This document shows positions 11,702 through 23,413 of a stretch of DNA of 64,000 bases, piece after piece. Position 1 is the stretch's first letter. The number at the start of each line of letters is the position of its first letter. The stretch is from Clusia tigrina. Taxonomy: Eukaryota > Arthropoda > Insecta > Diptera > Clusiidae. The notes beneath the pieces were generated by a model, which made no database searches, was not told where the DNA came from, and saw only the letters and a list, made by a program, of their open reading frames with translations. The stretch is taken from contig OV050030.1 of the NCBI GenBank assembly GCA_920105625.2, positions 177,335,315 to 177,399,314 of the forward strand, given 5' to 3'. Position numbers and translations under genes: made by a program.

Positions 11702-12410
11702 TCAGCCTAACTTGAATATGCCAAACTTTTACAGAGTTCTCCACTTAGACCCGCAATATGTTTCTTTCTGATTCGCTAGCATCTTAGTGAATTCAAGGTC
11801 GATCTGCTTACCATCTTTAATTGAGTCTCGTGTAATCAAAAGGTGATATTCTTATTGTCGTATGTTTGGAATGGAAAGGATGTATAGCAGCAAAGATCTG
11901 TTTGTATAGACGGTCGGTCCCATATTCGAAAGCTTCTATGACATTCTAATACGGAAGTGTTTCTATCTCAGTATTTTTGCGGCTGACTCCCTATTTGTCA
12001 AGGAGGTTTGTGTTTATAATGACGTTTTTTTCCATTTGTCAGGCTCGTATAATTTCATTCACATCGTCTTTTAGAACTAACACTCTATTCAGGGTGTCTT
12101 GTTCCAACTTTTTGAAATTTTTTTCGTCAGAAACACTGTTAAATTGAATTACTAGTTGGTTGATGTTTTCTCTACCACCCCTTGTGTTACCTCGAAGAGT
12201 TTTTCGGTAATATGATATTAATGCTTATCATTCTCGACAATGTATCTTTGATTTTATAAGATCTGGTTCCAATCTGCGGCGTCTGGAGAACCCGTAATAC
12301 ATTTCCATCCTTGTCTATCCAATCAACTGAGCGTGTTGGTCTTCTTCTTTCATTTTTCAGATCCTCAAGGCGGTCGACGATTTTGTTAAGATGAAACTTT
12401 ATTACCATTT
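11702..12410 (-). pseudogene. env: Errantivirus-type env remnant, unit 4
   Basis: Same pieces as unit 2, starting from ATG 12408 with RRRPTRS then VDWI. A T in place of A near 12188 creates a TAA, so this piece ends five codons sooner than in its neighbours. Extra CT near 12171 present. Confidence 0.7.
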
Positions 12411-13837
12411 ATACCACCTTATCTTTTCACAAGGACAAGAGACGGATGCCCCCTCCAACTGGTCGTGTTCCATACTTTCATTGGCGATGGGACCAGTTGC
12501 CCTCTCGACTAATGATGGCTGTTGGCTCTTTGCACATTTGAAGGTGTGCATTCCATATTTTTAATAAATCAATTTATTATCTTTATACATATAGTTATTT
12601 TTTTATTTGTTTGCGTTTTGGTCATCCATGGGCGCCCCATGGGAAGGCTAATTGAAACGGTAGGTTCGCCGGACCTCATACGGAGTTCACTATTAAACTT
12701 GACTCTACCCCGTCAAGCAAGCTCACTGGCATAGTTGTTCCACCGTAAGTTTAGGGTTTTGTTTGGGTCAGTAGGTCTGATGAACCCTGCCCCAGGGAGT
12801 TTTTCTTGTCTCCCGCCCGGCTATCAGCAACCCAAATCCAGCAGAGACATGACCGTACTGAAAGTGGGCCATTGGTCTGAAAAGGATTGCCGCACTTCCC
12901 CGAAGGGCTAATCAATTCATTAGTGTCGAGCGATTCGGCGGTCTCCACGAAACGTTCGATATGGGCCAGTAGGACTACTAACTAGCCTTAACGACTGAGC
13001 AGGAATCGTAGAATACTACTTTCTGCCTGTGCGATAGAGGTAGTTCTTAGTTTGTGTAATGGACCATGTCACCGTGTTTCATGTGCCATGTTCCAGCGCA
13101 CAGTAAGCCCGTACACCGCAACAAGGTTGACTACCTAATCTAGGGGGGGATCCTTAATTAAAAAAAGGTACAGCCAAACTAAAACGCGAAATTGGGTTAG
13201 CTAAAAAACGATCAATTAATAATTTTACAGCCGAAATAAACCCAACGATGCCAATTGCGAAAATTTGGACGAAAATATGGCGATTCTGTGGTTATAAAAG
13301 CACCCATGGTATACAATGCATTCACGACCCAAATTCTTCCCCACAATCAACCGCAGATAAAATACGTATTTCGAATATTTTTTGCGAAGACTGGGATATC
13401 CCCTGAATCCCTCATGTTTATAAAAAGTAATCGACAAACTAATTGCCAATAGACTATGGTGGTGTGTCACAACGAATAAACTAGGCAATAGTCATCAAAT
13501 GGGATTCAAAAGAGTCAAATCGACAACCGATACTCTGCTGTATGGCGATTATCTGATTGCAAACTGCCTCTCGAAAAAGAAACACCTAACTATAATATCA
13601 CTAGATTTCCAAAAAGCCTTCGATAAAATAGGAATCCACAGCTTTATTGACCAGCTCATCGAATGGAAAGTAGGACCTAAAGTAATCAACTATGTAAAAT
13701 ATTTCATGACCAATAGAAAAATTATAGTGAAAATTGGTAAACACATCTCGAATCTGCAACCACTACACAAGGATCACCTCTCTCGGTAATTCTCTTCCTA
13801 ATCATCATCATCATAATTGGCGTACAACCATTTCTGG

Positions 13838-14893
13838 TCATTGCCGCGTTATCAGCCTTCGCCAGTCGTCTCTGCTTCGCGCACGCTGGCGCCAATTGGA
13901 AACACCAAGTGCAGCCAGGTCCTCCTGAACCTGGTCCTTCCAACGTAGTGGTGGTCTCCCCCTCCTGCGTCCACCACCCGGCGGCATCGATTCAAATACT
14001 TTTTTCGCCGGAGCACTTTCATCCATTCGCACAACATGTCCCAGCCAGCGCAGCCGCTGTGTTTTAATGCGCTGAACTATATCAATGTCGGCGTACAGCT
14101 CATACAGCTCGTTGTTCCATCTGATTCGATACTCTCCGCAGACGCATATAGGACCATAGATCCTTCGAAGAATTTTTCTCTCGAACGCCGCCAAAGCTCG
14201 CTCATCGTTGTTTGTCATCGTCCAGGTTTCGGCACCATAAAGCAGGACGGGAAGGATGAGGGCTTTGTAGAGCGTAATTTTTGTTCGTCGAGAGAGGGCT
14301 CTGCTTCTCAATTGCCTACTGAGCCTAAAGTAACACCTGTTGGCAAGAGTGATTCTTCGCTTGATCTCCTTGCTGACATCATTCGTGGTGTTGATGCTGG
14401 TTCCCAGATAAACGAAATCCTTCACAACTTCAAAGTTGTAGTCGCCAACAGTGACGTGGTGTCCAAGACGCTGAGACTCTTTGTGTGTTGACACCAAGTA
14501 CTTCGTTTTGTCCTCGTTCATCGCTAAACCCACTCGCCTCGCTTCTCTCTCCAAACCGGAAAATGCAGCATTCACGGCGCGGCTGTTATGGCCAATGATG
14601 TCAATATCATCAGCATACGCCAGTAACATGACACTCTTGTGGAAGATAGTGCCTGTGCGATTTAGACATGCTGCACGTACGATTTTTTCCAACATTAGAT
14701 TGAAGAAAACACACGATAAGGAGTCACCTTGTCTGAATCCTCGCTCAGTAACAAACGGCTCGGACAAGTCATTACCGATTTTAACTGAGCCAGTGGTGGT
14801 GCTTAGCGTCATTTTGCACAGCCGAATTAGCTTAGCAGGGACGCCAAATTCAGACATAGCGGCGTATAGTTGACTCCTTACGGTGTATGTCAA
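13838..14893 (-). pseudogene. RTE-type reverse transcriptase, C-terminal half
   Basis: A 351-codon frame with motif B RGFRQGDSLSCVFFN, catalytic motif C LAYADDIDIIG (both Asp present), VYLGTSI, LYGAETWT, RLRWLGHVVRM and GRRRGRPPLRWKDQV, the order seen in RTE/BovB-group proteins. It ends with SNWRQRARSRDDWRRL just before the 3' tail, so the C terminus is complete. The N-terminal half lies in a different frame and motif A is lost, so no active enzyme can be made. Confidence 0.9.
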
Positions 14894-15416
14894 TCTGCTT
14901 CTCTAGGTTTTTCTCCAGGATTTGGCGAAGTGTGAACATTTGGTCAATGGTGCCTTTACCAGGTCTGAAGCCACACTGATAAGGCCCAATCAGTTCATTG
15001 GCGATGGGCTTCAGCCTTTCACAGAGTACGCTCGACAGGACCTTATATGCGATGTTCAGAAGGCTGATCCCGCGGTAGTTGGCACAGATTGCCGGATCAC
15101 CCTTCTTGTGGATTGGGCAGAGCACACTTAAGTTCCAGTTGCTAGGCATGCATTCCTCCGACCATATTTTGCAGATGAGCTGGTGCATGCGTTTCGTGAG
15201 CTCATCGCCGCCAGCCTTGAATAGCTCCGCTGGTATACCATCAGCTCCGGCGGCTTTATTGTTTTTGAGCCGCCTAATAATCAGCAAGACCTCGCCATAG
15301 TCGGGGGGCGCTACTTCATGTTCGTCGTCAGCAACTGTGGGGTCGGGTTCATCTTCATTGCTATCATTAGCGCTGTCGCCATTCAGCAGCTTCGAGAAGT
15401 GTTCCCTCCACAACGT
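14880..15416 (-). pseudogene. RTE-type reverse transcriptase, N-terminal half
   Basis: This minus frame holds NNKAAGADGIPAELF, NYRGISLLNIAYK and GFRPGKGTIDQMFTLRQ, the RT blocks before motif A. It starts without an ATG (5' truncation) and leaves its frame just after LEKQIDIH at about 14890. The expected block with the first catalytic Asp (FxDFxxAYD type) is not there: the sequence jumps to RSQLYAAMSEFG in another frame, so a short internal deletion removed motif A. Confidence 0.85.
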
Positions 15417-16937
15417 GAGTACGCTCTCCCGCTTCTCTTCCTAATAGCCTACAATAAACTTAGCCACACCATAGCATTGTAAAAGGACATCGACTTCTGC
15501 TCTTACGCAGTCGAGTTTAATATGATAGTCCAATCGAACAAAAACAAAATCCCTTCCATAGGTCTTCCCACTCAATTTTAGAATATATCTAACTGGTGTG
15601 AATACTCCGGCGCTGTTCTTTGTACAACAAAATGCAAATTCATTCACATTTGCCGCAAATACGTTTGCAACTGAACTGTCAAAGCTAATAACCTCCAAAT
15701 ACCCGAAGTAAATAACTTAAAAATCCTCGGTATACTCACCAACAAGAGATATAGATGGAACAGCCATATTGAATATCTTATCTCGACATCTAAATGTCGT
15801 AAAGTGTCTATCTAGCGCAAAATTTAACTGCTCCACCTACTCGCTGCCCCAAGAAAAATGTTAACGTACCAAAAATATTTTGAGATTCTTGAGAATTTTA
15901 AAAAGTGCTTCACATATCAATATTCCAAACTCACCCCTCACTCATACGATCCAACTACTCCCGCCTTGGCATCTAAAATCTTCAGCAATCATACTTACGT
16001 ACATTCATAATTCAAAATCGGAAGGAATTACAAGCTACAGCGTCACTAACGAAACTAAAATTATTAAATTGTGCAACAATTGAAACTAAAATTATTAAAT
16101 ACGTCTGTGTTGCTCCTATGACTTCTACTCGTAACTACATTTTCTCCGACATCAAACATTTCCTGGAAATATACCACACCGACATAAATAAGCAGATTTG
16201 GAACGTTACTTCGACATGGTATAAAGACATAAACCCACACCGAATATCTCTAGTCGATTATTTACTTCGAACCACAGACACAATCAGTAGACTGGACAGC
16301 AACAAATTACTAAGAGTCATTCAAAAATTTCTCAAGGATATCTGATGAATATTGAACCCAACTCGTTATGCAACTGCATTATCCAAACTCTTAATAGTCT
16401 CCTATCACATTACCTCCTTGAATGTCCACAACTGAACCGCTTAAGATATTATGTGTTTCACCATGATGAACCCCTAACCCTTCTCTCTAACCCCTCCCCA
16501 ACAGATATTTGAAAAAATCCTGAAATTTTTAAAAACATCTAAATTATATTACCTAATTTAATTCTCCCTCGTTAACTCACTCCCTTTATCCATAAGAAGC
16601 TAAAGGCCATAGTTTCTGTTGATGCTATAGTTATAATTAGGTATTAATTTAGTTAATACACTAATTTTATTAATAAATTAAAAATAAAATTGTTTGGACT
16701 TGGTAAAAAGGAAATATTTTAGATAACTTAAATAAATATGTATTAGAAGACAACCAGGGAGGAAAAATAAATGAAGATTTGTTTCAAGTTAACGATTTGT
16801 TAACTCTTTATTTTAAAAAATGTAATAAGTTTCCGTTTGACTGGACATCAACCCTAACTCGTGCACCAATAAAACACTTGTATTAATACGTTATAAAATA
16901 TATTTGTTCGCGGCGCTTTGCGTGCACTCCGTTTCAT

Positions 16938-17645
16938 CAGCCTAACTTGAATATGCCAAACTTTTACAGAGTTCTCCACTTAGACCCGCGATATGTTTCT
17001 TTCTGATTCGCTAGCATCTTAGTGAATTCAAGGTCGATCTGCTTACCATCTTTAATTGAGTCTCGTGTAATCAAAAGGTGATATTCTTATTGTCGTATTT
17101 TTGGAATGGAAAGGATGTATAGCAGCAAAGATCTGTTTGTATAGACGGTCGGTCCCATATTCAAAAGCTTCTATGACATTCTAATACGGAAGTGTTTCTA
17201 TCTCAGTATTTTTGCGGCTGACTCCCTATTTGTCAAGGAGGTTTGTGTTTATAATGACGTTTTTTTCCATTTGTCAGGCTCGTATAATTTCATTCACATC
17301 GTCTTTTAGAACTAACACTCTATTCAGGGTGTCTTGTTCCAACTTTTCGAAATTTTTTTCGTCAGAAACACTGTTAAATTGAATTACTAGTTGGTTGATG
17401 TTTTCTCTACCACCCCTTGTGTAACCTCGAAGAGTTTTTCGGTAATATGATATTAATGCTTATCATTCTCGACAATGTATCTTTGATTTTATAAGATCTG
17501 GTTCCAATCTGCGGCGTCTGGAGAACCCGTAATACATTTCCATCCTTGTCTATCCAATCAATTGACCTTGTTGGTCTTCTTCTTTCATTCTTCAGATCCT
17601 CAAAGCGGTCGACGATTTTGTTAAGATGAAACTTTATTACCATTT
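16938..17645 (-). pseudogene. env: Errantivirus-type env remnant, unit 5
   Basis: Same pieces as unit 1 from ATG 17643 (RRRPTRS, IDWI). GACCTTG near 17563 is shared only with unit 8, which marks them as copies. Extra CT near 17406 present. Confidence 0.7.
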
Positions 17646-18383
17646 ATACCACCTTATCTTTTCACAAGGACAAGAGACGGATGCCCCCTCCAACTGGTCG
17701 TGTTCCATACTTTCATTGGCGATGGGACCAGTTGCCCTCTCGACTAGTGATGGCTGTTGGCTCTTTGCACATTTGAAGGTGTGCATTCCATATTTTTAAT
17801 AAATCAATTTATTATCTTTATACATATAGTTATTTTTTTATTTGTTTGCGTTTTGGTCATCCATGGGCGCCCCATGGGAAGGCTAATTGAAACGGTAGGT
17901 TCGCCGGACCTCATACGGAGTTCACTATTAAACTTGACTCTACCCCGTCAAGCAAGCTCACTGGCATAGTTGTTCCACCGTAAGTTTAGGGTTTTGTTTG
18001 GGTCAGTAGGTCTGATGAACCCTGCCCCAGGGAGTTTTTCTTGTCTCCCGCCCGGCTATCAGCAACCCAAATCCAGCAGAGACATGACCGTACTGAAAGT
18101 GGGCCATTGGTCTGAAAAGGATTGCCGCACTTCCCCGAAGGGCTAATCAATTCATTAGTGTCGAGCGATTCGGCGGTCTCCACGAAACGTTCGATATGGG
18201 CCAGTAGGACTACTAACTAGCCTTAACGACTGAGCAGAAATCGTAGAAGACTACTTTCTGCCTGTGCGATAGAGGTAGTTCTTAGTTTGTGTAATGGACC
18301 ATGTCACCGTGTTTCATGTGCCATGTTCCAGCGCACAGTAAGCCCGTACACCGCAACAAGGTTGACTACCTAATCTAGGGGGG

Positions 18384-20123
18384 GATCCTTAATTAAAAAA
18401 AGGTACAGCCAAACTAAAACGCGAAATTGGGTTAGCTAAAAAACGATCAATTAATCATTTTACAGCCGAAATAAACCCAACGATGCCAATTGCGAAAATT
18501 TGGACGAAAATATGGCGATTCTGTGGTTATAAAAGCACCCATGGTATACAATGCATTCACGATCCAAATTCTTCCTCAAAATCAACCACAGATAAAATAC
18601 GTATTTCGAATATTTTTAGCGAAGACTGGGATATCCCCTGAATTCCTCATGTTTATAAAAAGTAATCGACAAACTAATTGCCAATAGACTATGGTGGTGT
18701 GTCACAACGAATAAACTAGGCAATAGTCATCAAATGGGATTCAAAAGAGTCAAATCGACAACCGATACTCTGCTGTATGGCGATTATCTGATTGCAAACT
18801 GCCTCTCGGAAAAGAAACACCTAACTATAATATCACTAGATTTCCAAAAAGCCTTCGATAAAATAGGAATCCACAGCTTTATTGACCAGCTCATCGAATG
18901 GAAAGTAGGACCTAAAGTAATCAACTATGTAAAATATTTCATGACCAATAGAAAAATTATAGTGAAAATTGGTAAACACATCTCGAATCTGCAACCACTA
19001 CACAAGGATCACCTCTCTTGGTAATTCTCTTCCTAATAGCCTACAATAAACTTAGCCACACCATAGCATTGTAAAAGGACACCGACTTCTGCTCTTACGC
19101 AGTCGAGTTTAATATGATAGTCCAATCGAACAAAAACAAAATCCCTTCCATAGGTCTTCCCACTCAATTTTAGAATATATCTAACTGGTGTGAATACTCC
19201 GGCGCTGTTCTTTGTACAACAAAATGCAAATTCATTCACATTTGCCGCAAATACGTTTGCAACTGAACTGTCAAAGCTAATAACCTCCAAATACCCGAAG
19301 TAAATAACTTAAAAATCCTCGGTATACTCATCAACAAGAGATATAGATGGAACAGCCAGATTGAATATCTTATCTCGACATCTAAATGTCGTAAAGTGTC
19401 TATCTAGCGCAAAATTTAACTGCACCACCTACTCCTGCCCCAAGAAAAATGTTAACGTACCAAAAATATTTTGAGATTCTTGAGAATTTTAAAAAGTGCT
19501 TCACATATCAATATTCCAAACTCAACCCTCACTCATACGATCCAACTACTCCCGCCTTGGCATCTAAAATCTTCAGCAATCAATACTTACATAAATTCAT
19601 AATTCAAAATCGGAAGGAATTACAAGCTACAGCGTCACTAACGAAACTAAAATTATTAAATTGTGCAACAATTGAAACTAAAATTATTAAATACGTTTGT
19701 GTTGCTCCTATGACTTCTACTCGTAACTACATTTTCTCCGACATCAAACATTTCCTGAAAATATACCACACCGACATAAATAAGCTGATTTGGAACGTTA
19801 CCTCGACATGGTATAAAGACATAAACCCACACCGAATATCTCTTGTCGATTATTTACCTCGAACCACAGACACAATCAGTAGACTGGATAGCAACAAATT
19901 ACTAAGAGTCAGATTAGGTCATTCAAAGATTTCTCACGGATATCTGATGAATATTGAACCCAACTCGTTATGCAACTGCATTATCCAAACTCCTAATAGT
20001 CTCCTATCACATTACCTCCTTGAATGTCCACAACTGAACCGCTTAAGATATTATGTCTTTCACCATGATGAACCCCTAACCTTTCTCTCTAACCCCTCCC
20101 CAACAGATATTGAAAAATCCTGA
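18384..20123 (+). pseudogene. I-like ORF2 remnant, unit 5 (longest open C-terminal part)
   Basis: Linker 18384-18690, RT N-part 18734-19024 (LDFQKAFDK), catalytic loop SYAVE near 19098. The C-terminal part at 19449-20123 is one open frame of 224 codons (LTYQKYFEI ... RLGHSKISHGYL ... CNC...HYLLECPQL), the least damaged copy of this region. A 2-bp loss before the usual stop lengthens it by two codons. The first half is still broken and catalytically dead. Confidence 0.8.
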
Positions 20124-20524
20124 AATTTTTAAAAACATCTAAATTGTATTACCTAATTTAATTCTCCCTCGTTAACTCACTCCCTTTACCCATAAGAAGC
20201 TAAAGGCCATAGTTTCTGTTGATGCTATAGTTATAATTAGGTATTAATTTAGTTAATACACTAATTTTATTAATAAATTAAAATAAAATTGTTTGGACTT
20301 GGTAAAAAGGAAATATTTTAGATAACTTAAATAAATACGAATATGTATTAGAAGACAACCAGGGAGGAAAAATAAATGAAGATTTGTTAAATCTTTATTT
20401 TAAAAAATGTAATAGGTTTCCGTTTGACTGGACATCAACACCAACTCGTGCACCAATAAAACACTTGTATTAAAACTTTATAAAATATATTTGTTCGCGG
20501 CGCTTTGCGTGCGCTCCGTTTCAC

Positions 20525-21388
20525 CAGCCTAACTTGAATATGCCAAACTTTTACAGAGTTCTCCACTTAAACCCGCAATATGTTTCTTTCTGATTCGCTA
20601 GCATCTTAGTGAATTCAAGGTCGATCTGCTTACCATCTTTAATTGAGTCTCGTGTGATCAAAATGTGATATTCTTATTGTCGTATTTTTGGAATGGAAAG
20701 GGTGTATAGCAGCAAAGATCTGTTTGTATAGACGGTCGGTCCCATATTCGAAAGCTTCTATGACATTCTAATACTGAAGTGTTTCTATCTCAGTGTTTTT
20801 GCGGCTGACTCCCTATTTGTCAAGGAGGTTTGTGTTTATAATGACGTTTTTTTCATCTGGCAGGCTCGTATAATTTCATTCACATCTTCTTTTAGAACTA
20901 ACACTCTATTCAGGGTGTCTTGTTCCAACTTTTTGAAATTTTTTTCGTCAGCAACACTGTTAAATTTAATTACTAGTTGGTTGATGTTTTCTCTACCACC
21001 CCTTGTGTAACCTCGAAGAGTTTTTCGTTAATATGATATTAATGGTTATCATTCTCGACAATGTATCTTTGATTTTATAAGATCTGGTTCCAATCTGCGG
21101 CGTCTGGAGAACCCGCAATACATTGCCATCCTTGTCTATCCAATCAATTGAGCGTGTTGGTCTTCTTCTTTAATTTTGCAGATCCTCAAAGCGGTCGACG
21201 ATTTAGTTAAGATGAAACTTTATTACCATTTATACCACCTTATCTTTTCTATCAATTGAGTTGTCTCTGCCAAGACATTGTTGTAGCGCTCCAAATTGAT
21301 AGCGTGTACCAGTTTAGAGTGTCCATTTATTATCCACTCATTTCCATTATAAATTATTACAATTGGAGCTTTGTAATTAAAGATGTGC
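20525..21388 (-). pseudogene. env: Errantivirus-type env remnant, unit 6
   Basis: Contains the same fusion-subunit pieces, but the usual start ATG frame below the furin-like stretch is more damaged (stop in the first codons near 21207). The upstream surface-subunit segment at 21240-21388 is cut at its N-terminal side by the LOA-like insertion. Lies mostly within the patch that differs from unit 9. Confidence 0.65.
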
Positions 21389-21429
21389 AGCCCCATTTTT
21401 TTTTTTTTTTTTGTGGTCGGAACAATCTA

Positions 21430-21918
21430 GTAAGCGCAGCACTCAGACTGGCTACGACGCCGACTGATACGCCAACTGAGGCAGATAGGGGAAGATATAG
21501 GCATAGAGAAGGCAGCAGACCCCCAAATCGACAGCGGCAGCTACTGAGACGCCTACAGAGACGCTGACAGAGGCTGCAACGCCGACTGAGGCAGATAGGG
21601 GTAGATATAGGCATAGAGAAGGCAGCGGACCCCCCCAATCGGAAGCGGCAGCGTCTGAGACGCTGACAGAGGCTACAACACCGACTGATATGCCGACTGA
21701 GGCAGATAGGGGTAGATATAGGCATAGAGATGCCAGCAGACCCCCCCCAATCGACAGCGCCAGCGACTGAGACGCTTACAGAGACGCTGACAGAAGCTGT
21801 GAGGCCGACTGAGACGCCGACTGAGATGCCGACTGAGGCAGATAGGGGTAGATATAGGCATAGAGAAAGCAGCAGACCCCCCAATCGACACTGGCAGCGA
21901 CTGAGACCATTGTACTGC
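21430..21918. repeat. Minisatellite replacing the RT domain (copy A)
   Basis: GCAGATAGGGG/A...GATATAGGCATAGAGA recurs at 21481, 21591, 21702 and 21838, with spacings of 110, 111 and 136 bp. Between these lie shorter GAGACGCTGACAGAGGCT-type and CGACTGA-type repeats and C-runs with CAATCGACAGCGGCAGC. Long Ser/Leu-rich frames here on either strand are artefacts of the repeat. Confidence 0.9.
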
Positions 21919-23275
21919 ACTTAAGGTTCCCTTCCCCTCAAAGGATTTGATAACAAATCTAATGGCAGCCTCATTCGCCACAGTTCTGGCGACATACCAA
22001 TCATGTCGAGAGGGTGTAGCTGCCCTGACAACAGTTCCAACCAAAGGTGGTTGTTGACGGGCTATGCTTACCTGATTTCCTGGAAAGTGTGACTCCAACA
22101 GCAAGCTGAGTGTCTCACTTTGCCTCTCCGTATAGGAGCCATCAGGTTTCCTGAGCGACCCCAGCTTAGCGGTTTGGTCCTTTTTCAGGACTTTGACCAG
22201 TTTTGCCGTGTCACTCAGGGATTCGATATCACTGCTGAAATCTCTAAAAGAAGCCCTTTTCGAGTCCCGAATTAGCTTCTTGTAGTCCCTCTGAACACGT
22301 CGATATCGTTCCCAGTCCTCCTCAAGATTCGTCTTGAGGGCCCGGTTGAGGAGTTTTCTAGACTCACGCCTCAGCACATGAAGCTCTCGTTTCCACCATG
22401 GAACAGGAGTCTGGCTAAGAGGAGTTCTAGTTGGGCAGGCTAGCTCGAAGCTGTTTGTTAGAACAGTGTTGAGATGTTCAACAGCCGCCTCAATGTTTTG
22501 CTCCTTGCGAAGTTTCAGTGGCTTCACGTAATTGCTACGCAGTGCCTTCCTGTACTTTGGCCAGTCTGTTTTTCTTGGGTTTCTGGTGGGCAATGGCATC
22601 TGCGCCTGCTCGCCACACTGAAACTCAATGTATCTGTGGTCCGAGCACGAGTCTTCGGCGAGGACCCTCCAGTTGTTGATCGACCATCCTAGTCTTGGAT
22701 TTGACAGGGTGACGTCTATTACCTCCTGCCTTCTTGTAGTCACAAAAGTAGGCTGCTTGCCTACTTTTTTGATGTTCAGGCTGGAGGAGGCAATATACTC
22801 GAAAAGTCGAGAGCCCCGCCCATTGCACTTGCTGCTGCCCCAGATCGTATGCTGGGTATTAGCATCGCAACAAAGAACGAGACCAAGATTGCGACGCTGA
22901 CAGAACCCTACGAGAGTAGCAACCTTCCCAGGTGGTGGCGCATCCAAAGCATCGTAAGGAAAGTAAGCAGATGCAATCACGAACCTCGACCATCCGTGCA
23001 TACTCTTAAAACTAATCTCTGCCGCAACCAGATCCTGACAACAAAATAGGTCAAGGCAGGTCACTGCGAGCTGGGATGATATTATAAGACCGATTCTAGG
23101 TCTAATCGAGTTTCTGTCATATAATATCGTGGCCCCTTTCATCGAGCCAAGGCCACAGAGGCGACCCCTAAAAGCCCAGGGCTCTTGTACTGTTGTTATG
23201 TGGGGTGATGTGTGCAGCAGGGTGAGTCGTCTACTTAGGAGTACAGTAGCGGCTTTACAATGCTACAAGTTAATC
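21919..23275 (-). pseudogene. LOA-like ORF2: AP-endonuclease and linker, truncated before RT (copy A)
   Basis: The endonuclease nicks target DNA to prime reverse transcription. On minus it opens near 23275 with QINL, a TAG (23261-23263) where Gln is usual, then QEPW (metal-binding Glu), DANTQHTIWGS, PTFVT, EVIDVTLSN and SDH (catalytic Asp-His). From ATG 23142 the frame is open through the linker (VPWWKRELHVLRRESRKL) to GKGTLSAVQW at about 21920, where an RT should follow but the minisatellite begins. Residues of the endonuclease active site look kept. LOA rather than R1 or I is a best guess. Confidence 0.8.
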
Positions 23276-23413
23276 TGCGTTGCTGTCAAAGGACGATAGC
23301 TACGAGAATCGTCCGAGCCATTCATCTAGGAAAGACATGAAAAGTGGCAGTCCCAAAGAAGAGACTCAGACGGCTCCGGTACCGAGAAACCGTGACATCC
23401 ACAGAGACCTCAT

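Larger units (their letters stand above)
13803..15432 (-). mobile_element. RTE-type non-LTR retrotransposon, 5'-truncated
   Basis: The element is bounded by the 13-bp direct repeat TTCTCTTCCTAAT at 13790-13802 and 15433-15445, a target-site duplication. On minus it ends in a short ATG/GAT trinucleotide tail (13803-13814), as seen in RTE-clade elements. It is 1,630 bp, against about 3.2 kb or more for full RTE elements, and begins inside the RT domain: the endonuclease is missing. It inserted into the I-like ORF2 remnant of unit 4 only, so it is younger than that unit's placement or is confined to a branch of the array. Confidence 0.85.
11267..16512. repeat. Array unit 4 (short form, with RTE insertion)
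   Basis: Layout: 11267-11700 I-like tail and unassigned stretch; 11702-12410 env; 12436-12562 ORF1-like distal end; 12565-13148 leader-like; 13149-16512 ORF2 remnant split by the RTE-type element at 13803-15432. Without that insertion the unit is about 3.6 kb. Confidence 0.9.
13149..16512 (+). pseudogene. I-like ORF2 remnant, unit 4 (split by RTE insertion)
   Basis: Linker 13149-13455, RT N-part 13499-13789 (LDFQKAFDK). The RTE-type insertion falls just after motif B. The remnant resumes at 15433 with the catalytic loop SYAVE near 15513, then C-terminal pieces 15880-16083 and 16118-16345. It carries the one-base loss and 10-bp deletion of unit 2. Confidence 0.75.
16513..20123. repeat. Array unit 5 (short form; begins copy A of the 21.9-kb block)
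   Basis: Layout: 16513-16937 I-like tail and unassigned stretch; 16938-17645 env; 17667-17798 ORF1-like distal end; 17800-18383 leader-like; 18384-20123 ORF2 remnant. From about 17281 it matches unit 8; before that it resembles unit 4. Confidence 0.9.

Noticed and set aside
21430..21918. Possible CRISPR-like array
   Set aside because: Repeat units are 110-136 bp and imperfect, spacers are themselves repetitive, and the context is a eukaryotic retroelement.
21357..21920. 187-codon Ser/Leu-rich minus frame
   Set aside because: Translation of the minisatellite; repeats of SMPISTPICLSR mirror the DNA repeat.
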